64,000 nt of DNA from Amphibalanus amphitrite (GCF_019059575.1 NW_024881790.1:186001-250000), one strand, 5' to 3'; shown: positions 44,250 through 55,300, numbered from the stretch's first letter. Notes: generated by a model not told the origin, from the letters alone. Program-made: numbers and translations.

Positions 44250-45455
44250 CCCGCGATCGCCTGGGGGGGGGTCGGATCTGACCCCCCCTCCGTTTTTTCT
44301 TGAAAAAAATTAAGAACCGCTTACGCTATCAACTTGAAACTTGGCATACCTTCTCCCCCATCAATTTGACGTCTTCTGTGTAATTTTTAAGAAAAAATTT
44401 CCAAAACTTTTTTAGATATATCGATTTTAGTGATGTAACTACACGGCGTTTTTTTTTCTTCAAAAAGTGGTAAATGTTTAAAAAATCGCCAAAAATCAGG
44501 GTTTGAAGCAAATTGCAAATTAAGGACATGTATAGACGCAGCTCAACGAGTTCTTTAAAATGGCTATCTCTGATTTTCCTTAAAATGCGTTTTTTACCCC
44601 TAAAAATTCAAAAAACTACATTTTTTGGAAAACAGCTAATTAAATCCAAAATTTTGAGAATTTCCAAAAAACCGGAATATATGTTATAGAGCTCTATTAG
44701 AACATTAGATGTCCCAAATTTCAACTTTTTATCTTGATTTTTGACCCCCAAATTGTAAAAAATAGCTCCAACATGCATAGGGCATGGTGACGTCATAAGC
44801 ATTTTCGTGAATTAGAGGCACTTCTGAACATCGCATGTGAAAACAAATGGCACCACTAGATTCCTGGGACAAAGCTCGTCTAGAAAAGTGCATTTTTATG
44901 TCAAAAATAAAAAGTTGAAAAATTGACCTTTTTTCTCAGCCCTCGTATGGTATAAACAATTTTTTATGCTTTCAATGCACATTTATAACCAGCACAGTGA
45001 CTTGGGGTCACATATAACCATTACCATCGGATTCGGCGTGAAAAATAAGCCATGAAACATGTGTCGCACGCCTATGTAGCAGAAAGTGAAAACCGTGACC
45101 TTTCGTGACCTGACCTGACCTTGACCCGTACTTAGTATGACCCCTATACGCACATGGTATCTTCACTAGGCCTTTGAGGTCATTTTTGGTGAGTTTCGAG
45201 CAGCAGCTATCGATTCCGCTGTCCGTAAGCCTAATCATGCAAAACCCCAGAATTTGACCTTTGACCTGACCTTGACCCGAAAGTTGACCTCAATCTTAAA
45301 ATCTTAAGAGTGCTTTGGGAAGGTCTCGTAGAGACCTTTCGAACGCCGCCTCGCGGGTCTCGATGCGACCATTGGTTCTCGAGATAACAGGGGGGGGGGT
45401 CGGATCCGACCCCCCAGGCTGTCGTGGGTACGGAAATAGCCTAGGCGGTGCCGGG
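44250..45455 (-). mobile_element. Family E TTAA-flanked element
   Basis: TTAA at 44246-44249 and 45456-45459. Left end CCCGCGATCGCCTGGGGGG is single. The right end is doubled (CCCCCCAGGCTGTCG, then AGCCTAGGCGGTGCCGGG). Hairpin cores are GTCGGATCTGACC and GTCGGATCCGACC. TGACCT arrays lie near 45098-45125 and 45255-45290. Non-coding. Confidence 0.92.
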
Positions 45456-45542
45456 TTAAAAGTCCGGAGCGCACCCCCCTGCGCTGTCCAGACATCATAT
45501 GGTCACCGGGCTCCTCTCGACGGCGAAACAGTTAAACTTTAA

Positions 45543-46723
45543 CCCGCGCCCCACTGGGGGGGGGCTATTTATAGCCCCCCTCCCGTTTTTCTACAATAAC
45601 TTCCAAACTACTTGACGTATCGACGCCAAACTTTCAGTACCTTTGGCTGCATCAATTTGACACCTTGTGTCAAAATTTGAACTTCGTACCTACCATAGGT
45701 CGGCCGAAAATGACGTCAGAGTGACGTCATGTTCGTCCGATTTCGACGCAAAACATTGAACCACGGCAATCGCTCCCAAGAGCTCAGTTTTTAAGCTAGA
45801 TCCAATTTCTTTGCATGAGAGGACTCAAAATAGACTGCGCCATCAAACTGCTATCTCGGATTTTCGAATTTTTAAAAAATTCGGAAATTTTATATAATAA
45901 AACACAAAATTTATATTTTTACATTTTTTTCAATTTTTTTTTGACTTTTCGAAAAAACCGGAATACATGTGATAGAACGCATTATTATGACTAACTCTAG
46001 CAAGGTTTAGCTAAATATCTTCAAAAATGGCCAAGTTATACGCATTATTGCAAAAAATTAACAATTATTAATTTTTCAAATCAATTTTTCAGCATGAATT
46101 CGACATCGTACGCCAATATAAATAGCACCATCGTGCTCCTGAGCTCAAACTGCATCCAATAGACACCTTTTGTGTTGAAAATTTTTAACTTCAAAATTTG
46201 ACCTTTTTTGACCTGAAAGTGACCTGACCTGAGCTAAATTTGACTCAAAATGACCTCGAATGACACAGACGACATCAAATTCGAAATCTCTGACCTAAAT
46301 GGACCATAAAACATGTGTCACGTGACCGACGGATGATATAATATTTTCGTGACCTGTGATGACCTGACCTTGACCTGAAAATCAAAGTACAAGTTTGGTA
46401 CCCTCAGAGTATCTAGAGCATCTGTTCACGAGTGTGTGAACCAAAAATGAGCCTGATCTGATTTGTAAGACGGCGGCCAGAGCCCAAAACGTGAAGAAGC
46501 CAAAATGCTAATAATTTTTACTTTGACCTGACCTGTGACGTCATCGGTGACCTCGAGGTCAATGAAATTAGGTTTCGCATGACAGTTTTTCTGGGGCTAT
46601 CAGACGCCGTTTGAATTTTGACGATCGGCCCAGTAGTTTCGGAGTTAGGAGGGGCGAGCTATGAATAGCCCCCCCCCCCCCCCCAGTAGGGCGTGTTATA
46701 CGCAGACCCCAGTGGGGCGCGGG
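45543..46723 (-). mobile_element. Family F TTAA-flanked element
   Basis: TTAA at 45539-45542 and 46724-46727. The left end CCCGCGCCCCACTGGGGGG is single. The right end is doubled (CCCCAGTAGGGCGTG, then CCCCAGTGGGGCGCGGG). Hairpin core GCTATTTATAGCCC on the left pairs with AGCTATGAATAGCCC on the right. Several TGACCT hexamers lie in the right half. Related, without TTAA ends, to 50021-51312. Confidence 0.92.
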
Positions 46724-46727
46724 TTAA

Positions 46728-47070
46728 TCGGCGCAATGCTTGTCGATTATACATGTAACATGTGTTGCCGCTATAGTACGATTGTACCAGATCTGGTACA
46801 TTTCAACACTTAGTGTATGTATGTATGTATGTATTAACATCTTGCAATCATCCATGAACACATGGCTATTATGATTCGCGCGTCAAAAATAATCGATGGG
46901 AACTGGGAACAGACACTCATCCACACATCTACATACAATCCGACACCTATTCACCGCCGTTTTGACGCTCGAGCAGGTGTTTACGGAGGTTCCGTGGGAA
47001 GAGTCTGGACTCGGGGCCCCATCTCACGGAGCGCCTGCGGTAGCGTGTTATACGCAGTGACAGCTGAGTA
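46728..47070. other. Unassigned segment with a (TATG)n run
   Basis: Short TATGTATG microsatellite at about 46815-46834; nothing else recognised. Confidence 0.5.
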
Positions 47071-47502
47071 CACTGGCGGATCCAGACTTGCGTTTTGGGG
47101 GGGGCCAACTCATGCAGTAGCCAAACCTAGGGTACCCCCAAATCCTGTTTTCTCATCGGATTTAGGCCACTTATTTTTCGTCACAGCCCTGACACTATGA
47201 ATATTTTTTTTTTAACTAAAAATAAAAATATATAAATGGTAGCCCACCCGACACATGCCTTTATATTACTTTGTAAACACTTACTATTGCTTTTGTCGAC
47301 CAGTTAACCCGCTTCGAGTCAGTGCTTGGGTCCCTTTGCGGGCCGGGAGGTGGTAAAACGGGAGGTGGTCTAACTCGGCTCCTGGGCCAGGCACTGATTG
47401 AACTGTGCTTCATTATCGCTTGGGGGAGGGGGCAAACGGGCCACTTTAGGCCTCTGGGAAGGGGGCATGGCCCTAAATGCCCCCTCCCTGGATCCGCCAG
47501 TG
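47071..47502. mobile_element. TA-flanked element with CACTGGCGGATCC termini
   Basis: TA at 47069-47070 and 47503-47504. Inverted termini are CACTGGCGGATCCAG and CTGGATCCGCCAGTG, with G and C runs inside. The core contains the aataagtggcctaaa and gggggtaccctagg words (in complement) also found in the GGCGCGGGAGCC elements. A remnant of a TTAA-type end (TTAACCCGC, then taactcggctcctgggcca) is embedded at about 47304-47394. Confidence 0.85.
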
Positions 47503-47758
47503 TAAGAGACCATTGGAGCTGCAGTTGAGTACCTCAGACGTCAGGGTACGTCCTCAGATGTATAGGACTCGCATGGAGACCTCTTGTGCTATAGTGGACT
47601 GAAAGGACCCAAAGGAGCCTGTCTAGGGCTCCCGGAGATAGACGTGGGCCCTCAGGAGCCCGCCAGAGCCCCCAATGAGGGATAAGTGAGGGATACCAAG
47701 TGCCTGCAATTGCATATTGCATAAGCCATAACGCCATTACAAATCAATATAATATGTA

Positions 47759-48506
47759 CCAGTGGCAGATCCAAGGGGGGCCACATGGGTCATGACCCCC
47801 CTTGGTGCCCGGGGGCACCACAGGCCTGTCAGGGGCACCACCGGCCTAGCAGGGGCACTACCAGCCCGCCAGGGGCACCACAGGCCTAACAAGGGCACCA
47901 CGGTCCTGTGAGGGGCCCCACAGGCTAGGCTTGTCAGGGGCACCCCAGGTCTGTCAGGGACACCAGAGACCTGCCAGGGGCGCCGCCGGCCTTGCAGGGG
48001 CACCATGGGCCTGTCAGGGGCACCAGAGGCCTAGCAGGTGTACCACAGGCCTTACAGGGGCACCTTGGGCCTGTCAGGGGCACCACAGTCCTGTCAGGGT
48101 CCAGGGGCACCAGCGGCCTAGCAGGGGCACCACAGGCCTGCCAGGGTCACCACCGGTCTAGCAGGGGCACCACCGGCCTCGCAGGGGCACCATGGGCCTG
48201 TCAGGGGCCCCACCGACCTCGCAGGGGCACCACCGGCCTCGCAGGCATCACGGCATCACGCAGGGGCACCTTGGGCCTGTCGGGGGCATCACGGGCCTGT
48301 TGGGGGCACTTTAGGCTTGTCAGGGGCACCACAGTCCTGTCAGGTCCCAGGGGCATCAGCAGCCTAGCAGGGCACCCTAGGCCCGCCAGAGGCACCACAG
48401 GCCTGCCAGGGTCCAGGGGCACCACAGACCTACCAAGGGCACCACGGGTCTGTCAGGGGCACCTCAGGCTCCCGTGCCCCCCCCCCCCCCCCCGGATCCG
48501 CCAGTG
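47759..48506. mobile_element. GGCGGATCC-type element filled with a 21-bp minisatellite
   Basis: The left end CCAGTGGCAGATCC follows TA at 47757-47758; the right end GGATCCGCCAGTG is preceded by a C run. The interior is about 30 degenerate copies of a 20-21-bp unit of type CAGGGGCACCACAGGCCTG. Because the unit is a multiple of three, long Gly/His/Gln/Pro-rich frames stay open on both strands; I do not regard these as genes. Confidence 0.85.
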
Positions 48507-48698
48507 ATGCCACACCACGCGAAACACCGCCAACTCCCAGCTACCGCGCCATAAACACGTGCCAACAAGTCTTTTTTGAAGGTCGACTCCACTCGCGCAA
48601 CTTTTGACTGACCCTCACTGCTACCATATTGCTTCCATATTATGCTGTGGAAAGCTTTACTTCACCAAGTGGCTAAAAACCTCCATCAAGGTATATTT
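48507..48698. other. Unassigned spacer
   Basis: No feature recognised. Confidence 0.4.
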
Positions 48699-48712
48699 TC
48701 TTAGCAATTTTT

Positions 48713-50012
48713 CTTACGTTTTGGGGGGGCCAAACAGGCCACTTTAGGCCTTTGGGGGGGGGCCATGGCCCCCGTGGCCCCCCCCCCTGGATCCGCCAGT
48801 GGCTGAGTACAGGAAGCGTCTGCTCCCCGACTCCGTGTGTATCGTGGGCCTGTCTAGCTGGTCCGCCTGTCTGGTTACTCGGCCGTGAACATCGCCCCGA
48901 GTCACCAGACTACCGTACAATGTCTCCGGCTGGCCATAGGCTAAAATTCGCTTTAACAGGGTCAGCGAATGGTACTGATGCAGATTCTTCGCTGTCAGCC
49001 ACTCCAGGTCTTTCAGCACGTCACTGATATAATCGAACTTGCGACGGCCCGAAATAACACGCGCACCGTAATTCAGCAGTTTCTGCAGTCGTACCATTTG
49101 CGTGCTACCACATACACCGTACACACTGATGCAGTACCGTACCAACGAGACAACGAGCGCCTGCACAACAGTGGAGAGCGTGTCTCGTGGGAGCGCGTGC
49201 CTGCTGTGACTCAGTCCGCTGAGTAGGCCGGTACAACGTCGCACAACGTCATCTACATGCACCGAGAATGTGATATTCTGGTCAAAAACTACGCCAAGGT
49301 TTTTGACTGAACGGGAGCCGAGAATCGTCGTGCCCATAAACTGTACTTGAATGTGAGGCATCTTACGGAGATTTTGACATGTTCCAATAACTATCAGCTG
49401 TGTTTTGTTTGCGTTAATTTTTATCCCGTTCTTCCCGCACCACAGTGAAAGGGCCGAAAGATTCTGCTCCAGACTGCGAACCAGCGCACCACTGTCCCGA
49501 GGCTTGCCGAACACAGCCAGCTGCACATCGTCGGCGTACTGCACGAGGCACTTATCATGCACGGTGTCTACATCGAGGTACAAAGGCATATCTGCGGCGT
49601 ATATCGAGTACAGCAGAGGGCCCAGCGCGGATCCCTGGAATGTGCCTATTGGGTTCAGCAGCGGCTGCGACAGCGTGCGGACTCCAGCTAGCGTGCCGGT
49701 AATACTTGTTGGTACTTGTTGATAGTGGTCTGATAAATAACTCTGAAACCAGCGCACATCGACATTGTACAGAGAGAGTTTGTTCAGCAGACGGTTGTGT
49801 GGGATCACGTCGAAAGCCTTTGACTTGTCTAACAAGCACAGCAGCGCCACCTGCCGGTTGTCCATCGCCTCAAGTATGCGGTCAGTCATAGTGAGCAGCG
49901 CCGTATCAGTTGAATGAGCACTGAGCAGTTCTGAAGCCGTGCTGGCAGGACGGGGATAGATTGTGGGATGTGAAATATTCGGACAGCTGTTCATATACTA
50001 CACGTTCGGTTA
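48713..50012 (-). mobile_element. 5'-truncated LINE insertion with 14-bp TSD
   Basis: TCTTAGCAATTTTT occurs at 48699-48712 and at 50013-50026 and brackets a minus-strand reverse transcriptase fragment. At its 3' side (48713-48802) lies a partial CACTGGCGGATCC-type miniature element (ccactttaggcct, then cccctggatccgccagtgg). The long TSD and 5' truncation within the RT are what target-primed reverse transcription produces. Confidence 0.8.
48803..50010 (-). pseudogene. LINE reverse transcriptase fragment, frameshifted
   Basis: The minus strand begins at RT block 2 (ERVVYEQLSEYFTSHN, then CQHGFRTA). It shifts frame near 49915-49935, then reads open to about 48800: LLDKSKAFDVIPHNRLLNKL with catalytic Asp, TFQGSALGPLLYS, QYADDVQLAV, KTQLIVIG and LGVVFDQNITF. 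The product is a CR1/Jockey/I-like RT lacking endonuclease and ORF1. The open frame runs on into the adjoining miniature element as a Gly/His/Pro-rich tail, which is not part of the RT. Confidence 0.88.
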
Positions 50013-50020
50013 TCTTAGCA

Positions 50021-51312
50021 ATTTTTTATTGTATATGAAGTCAACCGTAAGGTCACATATGGGAACGTATGAGCATCCATGCTGATACATCATTGCCGTA
50101 AAAAATATTTTTGCTTGTAATCCGCGGATGACGGGTAGGTATATCCCATAACGTGGGTGACTCGGGAGGGGATTCTGCATAGCTCCCCTGCTGTCTTCGA
50201 AACTACTCGTTCAATACTTAAAGTTCAAACGGCTTCTGATAGGAATAGCTGACAAGCGAAACCTAACTTTGTCACAAAAGGTCATTGAAAAGGCCATGGA
50301 AGGAAAATGTATACATTTTTAAGGTCATGCGACACATCTTTAATGGTCCATTTCGGCAAAAGCATCTAAAAATGATGTCATCTGGGTCGTCTGATTCGAA
50401 ACTATTTCCATTCGACAAATGATGGTCAGGTCACGGCGAGGTCAAAAAGGTCAAATTTTGAAGTTGAACATTCTCAACAAAAAAGATGTGCATCGGATGC
50501 AATTTGAGCTCTGGAACACGATGATGCTATTCGTTTTGGTTTTCGATGTCAAGAACGTACTGAAATTGCCTTTGCAATATCGAAAATTGTGATTAACCGA
50601 CTACGGTAAAATGCAAAAGCCGATAACATTACCATTTCTGAAGATATCTGACTGAAACTTTCCAAAAGCAATGCAAAGGTTACATACAAAAGCCAATAAG
50701 GTTCATTCTGGTCGATGGCTGCTCCCAAAAACTCTGAATGCTATCAACCATATCGGACATTCTTACGATGTTCTGTTGGCTGGATGTCTTTTTGCTTTAT
50801 TGAATTTGATCAGACTACATTCAGTTAAGACGACGTACATTTATTGGTCACCAGAAAGTATACTCACAAGTCAATCGACAATTGACAACCAACAAATGCA
50901 ATCGACACGAGCGTCGAGCACCCCTCAGCACAAGCAACTGCCGGGGGCGATTAGACGGACCGCGCTCCTCTCTCGCAGCTGATTGGTCAGCTGCCGAACC
51001 GCACGGATGTCAGCTGCACGGCCGCCGCCCGGCCGACCTGACCGGGGCCGGCCGGTCGGCGACCTGGCGTCAGTAGAACTGCAATAACTTTTGCCGGCAG
51101 TGTGATGCCGACCTTATTTTTTTCAGCAAATGAATCACAATTGTACGGTATATGTTATGGACGTTGTCTCGATGTGAAGCACGCTGTGCGTTTTTTGGTA
51201 GGCCTATGTAAATTTAAATATTGAAATCCTCAAGCCCTTCTGCTTTGTGCAAGTGTGCAATAATTAGCTTACAATAACTGAGTGGGAAGTTTTTTAGATG
51301 CACTTTTGTACT
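50021..51312 (+). repeat. Inverted duplication, arm 1
   Basis: Nearly identical, in reverse complement, to 60437-61907. Its left part (gattctgcatagctcccctg, then cgaaactactcg, then aaacggcttctgatagg) is a diverged relative of the family F right end, and it contains AGGTCA/GGTCA words. Identical short frames (for example 103 codons at 50671-50982) exist in both arms simply because the DNA is identical. Arm 1 lacks the 176-bp element present in arm 2. Confidence 0.9.
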
Positions 51313-51613
51313 GTTGCTCGTAAAGGGATGGGTGGAGAGCCGGTTAACGTCTTCTAATTCGTTATTTGATTATTTTGATATAATAAATGCCCCTACCACA
51401 CCTCTTAGTACTTACTTGCATGCCTCTATGCATTAGGTACCACGTAACGAAACGAGCGAATGTTTGGTATCTGTATTGATGCCATGACACAGATCGGAAT
51501 GAATGGGCAGGTAATCGATTCTGCCAGCGGACAGAAGTCGGACCCGCTGCGACCCGGCCACGGGCACACATTTCAAAGCTGATAACAGTGCAGTGGTGCG
51601 GCAGAGCCGCAGC
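51313..51613. other. Unassigned spacer
   Basis: No feature recognised. Confidence 0.4.
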
Positions 51614-51617
51614 TTAA

Positions 51618-52115
51618 AGGGACTATCCCACCTTTAACATTGGGTTTGAGTTGAGATAGCCAAGTTTGCGGCGAGGTTCAGAAACCACTATCTATCTAGG
51701 TTGCAACCCCCGCGGCCTCTTGGTGTTGGAAGAAATTCGTTCCCTTCATTTGAAAATGGGCCTTGTACAAGGCCCTATCTTCAACATGGAGCGACCGTTA
51801 GTGTGACGTCACCTCGTTTAGTCATTCTGATTTAAATGGGTTTGTTCGTTGAAAAATCGCTTATAACTTGGTCTGAACTTTGTTGTGGTGCTTACAGAGT
51901 AAAAAGAATAAGCTTTATGACAGTAATGTGGCCTGGGGAAGGAGGTAATTTTGGGCTGTGACGTCACATATTTGAAAGTTTGTGTTTGGAATATGGGAAG
52001 TCTAAGATGTTTAATGAAAAATAAATGCCAGAACCGTGTTCCTGGTCATCCAATCTATAAAGTCGGGCACAATTTAACTGGTTTTAACAACATTTTAGAA
52101 GGTGGGATAGTCCCT
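51618..52115 (-). mobile_element. TTAA/AGGGACTATCCC element, copy 2
   Basis: TTAA at 51614-51617 and 52116-52119; termini AGGGACTATCCCACCTTT and AAGGTGGGATAGTCCCT. Full-length inverted copy of 17325-17821. The right TTAA is also the left TTAA of the next element. Confidence 0.93.
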
Positions 52116-52119
52116 TTAA

Positions 52120-52471
52120 AGGGACCCTCCCACCTTAAAAAAGTTAATGAATTGGCATAAAAGTGGTGTACCGTGAATCAGAAAGAGCGAAAATGAACAT
52201 CTACCAAATTTCACCGAAAAATATTCACCCGTTTTTGAAATATAAGACTTTTATTTTATAACGCGCGGTCAATGGGCTTGATGACGTCATCAGAGTCCGT
52301 TAGTGTTAAGAGATAGGGACTACGCTGGTCCCACCCTGCAAGTAAAGGGAAGAAATTTCTTGAACACTATAAAGCTGCGGGGGTTGCGACCAGGATAAAT
52401 GGTGGTTTCTGAGCCTGGCCGCAAACTCGGCTATCTCAACTCAAAACTAATGTTAAGGTGGGAGGGTCCCT
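52120..52471. mobile_element. TTAA/AGGGACCCTCCC element
   Basis: TTAA at 52116-52119 and 52472-52475; inverted termini AGGGACCCTCCCACCTT and AAGGTGGGAGGGTCCCT. It differs from the neighbouring family in the CTATCC/CCCTCC step of the terminus and in most of the interior, but shares words such as gcgggggttgc and aaactcggctatctcaac. 352 bp, non-coding. Confidence 0.92.
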
Positions 52472-52659
52472 TTAAGCAGGGACATCTTAAACGCCCATCG
52501 GGAGGTCGCGTTCCTCGAGGCACCCAGTGAAGTACGTCGGCACATGATTGCATGCCCTGAGGCACATCCGCAGGCACAGCACACTATGTGTAGGGTGTTC
52601 TCTTCCAAGCCCGATACGTTTCAAAATGAATTATATCTTTTTCTATTTGTATTTTAACT

Positions 52660-52780
52660 TTTTCAAAAAGAATTTCATCTTTTTCAAATTGAAGTTACCT
52701 TATTTCAAATTGAAGTACAACTTTTTCAAATTGAATTACATCTTTTTCAAATTGTGCTACAACTTTTTCAAACTGAAGGA
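52660..52780 (+). repeat. Tandem repeat of TTTTTCAAATTGAA
   Basis: Five to six degenerate units of about 20 bp of type CAACTTTTTCAAATTGAAT. The reading frames across it (F/K/L/N-rich) are repeat artefacts. Confidence 0.85.
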
Positions 52781-52781
52781 A

Positions 52782-52960
52782 AAAAGGTGTAGATACCCGG
52801 CTTCTGTTTCCCCGGCCCGACGCTGCGCGCGCCCTGGTGGTGACCGGGCGCAACAAATCCGCCGCCGCCTTAGCAGTGGCATTGACTTCCGCCGTCTGCT
52901 GCGGCTCCAAAGCCAAGCCAGCGCGTGGAATTGGGAGAGCTCGGTCACCCGCATCTGGCA
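52782..52960 (-). repeat. GC-rich dispersed repeat unit
   Basis: Shares ccgggcgcaacaaatccgcc, ccgccgtctg and ggctccaaagccaagcc words, in complement, with the miniature element at 60531-60706. The inverted termini of that element are not clearly present here, so this is an older relative. Confidence 0.6.
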
Positions 52961-53256
52961 GCTCAGTATATTTCCTGATCATTTTACTAGCATTATATAG
53001 ATATGCTAATTTCCTAAACGTACCTACGCTTTAGGTTTACGTGAGTGGTAAACCCTTAGATAAAATAAATTGATGTAATATTTAGTAGAAAAACAGCAAA
53101 GTAACGGGCCACTTATTCGAAAGGTAGAAAATCTACTACAAAGAACTCCTAAAATTCCTGAGGCATCAAAGGAAACTACTGAAATTCCTGAGGTATCAAA
53201 GGACCAAACAGGCATCTATTAGGTATCCGCTATTCCGTCGTGAAAACGGCTACATA

Positions 53257-55300
53257 GGCGCGGGAACCGGGGGAGGGGGCAGTGGGGGAAGCTTGCCCCC
53301 ACAACTCTGGGGCCGTAGGGGCGGTGCCCCACAATTTTTGATGAGGTCAGGAACCGTTGGGGCAGCTTGTCCTCCCCAAATTAGAGGTTGTGGGCTGGGT
53401 CACAAAGGAAGAAACAGGGCGTATTTTAACATGTTAACTGGGTCGGCAATTGCCGACCCAGTCACGGAGAATGCCGACCCAGTGACAGCCGTTTGCCGAC
53501 CCAGTTGCCGCCCCCTCTAGGATGCAGCACGCACATGCAGGCTAGGTGCCGTCATTCATAGTGAGGCTGCTGCCCTCCGAAATGATAATGCCGCCTCTTA
53601 AAGTGAAGCAGCCGTCTATAGAAAGTGATGATCCCACAACTCAATGTGACAGTGCCGCCCCTAAATCTGTTAGTAGTCCCACTCAATGTAATGGTGCCGC
53701 CCTTCTAAGCATCTGTGGAGCCCCTCAATGTGATGATACCGCCCCTCAAGAAGATGATGCCGCCCCTTTCAGTATCGGTGGCGCCCCTCAATGTGATGGT
53801 GCCGCCCTCAAAGGGCCGGTGGCGCCCCTGAATGTGATGGTGCTGCCCGCCAACGAGTCGATGGCGCCCCTCAAAATGATGCTGCCGCCCCTTAAAGTGT
53901 TGGCGCCGCCCCTTATAGTGTCAGTGACGCCCTTCGAAGTGTCGGAGGAACCCACTAATATAATGGTGCCGCCCCTCTAGATATCCACATAGCCCCTCAT
54001 TGTGATGGAGCCGCCCTCAAGCAGATGATGCCGCCCCTGAATGTGATGGTGCTGCCCGCCAACGAGTTGGTGGCGCCCCTCAAAATGATGCTGCCGCCCC
54101 TTAAAGTGTTAGTGCCGCCCCTTATAGTGTCAGTGACGCCCTTCGAAGTGTCAGAGGAACCCACCAATATAATGGTGCCGCCCCTCTAGGTATCCACATA
54201 GCCCCTCATTGTGATGGAGCTGCCCCTCAAGCAGATAATGCCGCCCCTCAAGAAGATGATGCCGCCCCTTTCAGTATCGGTGGCGCCCCTCAATGTGATG
54301 GTGCCTCCCTCAAAGTGCCAGTGGCGCCCCTAAATGTGATGGTGTCTCCTGTCAACGAGTCGGTGGCACCCCTCAAAATGATGCTGCCGCCCCTAAAAGT
54401 GCTGGTGCCGCCCCTTACAGTGTCAGTGGCGCCCTTCAAAGTTTTGGAGGAACTCATCAATACAATGTTGCCGCCCTCTAACTTTCTGTAGCGCCCCTCC
54501 ATATACATAATGGTGCCGCTTCTCAAACCATCCGTGGCGCCCCTCAAAGTGATGGTGCCGCCCCTTACAGTGTCGGTGGTGTCTCCTCAAAAGTCAAGGT
54601 GCCGCCTCTCAAAGAAATGCTGGTGTCCCTCGAAGTGTCGGAGGCGCTCCTCAATGTCATGTTGCCGCCCCTCAAACCTTCCGTAACGCCCCTCCACGTC
54701 ATGGTGCCGCCCCCCCCCCCCCCCAATGTGCTCACGGCGCCCATATGTGATAGTAACGCCGGTCAAAGTGCTCCTGGCAGTGTCGGTGGCGCCCCTTATA
54801 GTGTCGGTGGCGCCCCGAACAGTATCGGTGGTGGCCCTCAAAGTGATGATGTCACCCTCAAACAAACGGTGGCGCCCTTCGAAGTATCGGAGTCCCTAAA
54901 TATCATACCTATTGCCGCCCATTAACGATCTGTAGCACCCCTCCATATGATGGAGCCGCCCCTTAAAGTATCCATGGCGGTCCTTAAAGTTACAGTGCCG
55001 CCCCTTACAATGTGGGTGGCGTCCTCAAAATAAAAGTGATGTTGCCCCCCCCCCCCGAGTAATGTTGGCGTCTCTTTCTTCTTTTTAAGTATCGGAGGCG
55101 CTCCTCATTGTCATTTTGCCCCACATCACTGCTCACATGGCGCCCTTCAATGTAATGGTGCCACCCCGCAACGCTCAAAGACATAATTGCGCTCCTCACA
55201 GTGTCGGTGGCCCTAAAAAAAAATTGGTGGCGCGCCTCAAAAAACAAAATGATGCTGTCGTCCCTTAGCATATCTGCAGCGCCCCCAAAATGATAGTGCC
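53257..55300. repeat. GGCGCGGGAACC-type element end followed by a degenerate GATGGTGCCGCCCCTCAA minisatellite
   Basis: 53257-53460 resembles the left part of 37981-38226 (GGCGCGGGAACCGGGGG, then gcttgcccc). A GCCGACCCAGT module follows. From about 53540 to 55300 there are some 55 imperfect units of about 30 bp of the type gtgatggtgccgcccctcaa, with higher-order duplication (53861-53980 is repeated at about 54061-54190). Long frames on both strands are repeat by-products. Confidence 0.8.

Noticed and set aside
47770..48475. Possible CRISPR-like array
   Set aside because: Units are degenerate and contiguous without unique spacers, in a eukaryotic context; a minisatellite explains it.
47931..48507. 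Long Gly/His/Gln-rich open frames on both strands
   Set aside because: They come from a 21-bp (multiple of three) minisatellite, open in several frames and both strands; no domain, and they lie inside transposon ends.
50671..50982. A 103-codon frame conserved identically at 60939-61250, which looked like a duplicated gene
   Set aside because: The surrounding DNA is equally identical in both arms, so conservation reflects recent duplication, not selection on protein. No domain is recognisable.
53546..54925. Open frames of 85-144 codons rich in Pro/Val/Ala or Gly/Arg/Thr
   Set aside because: By-products of the 30-bp GATGGTGCCGCCCCTCAA array; they exist on both strands and change with each indel.
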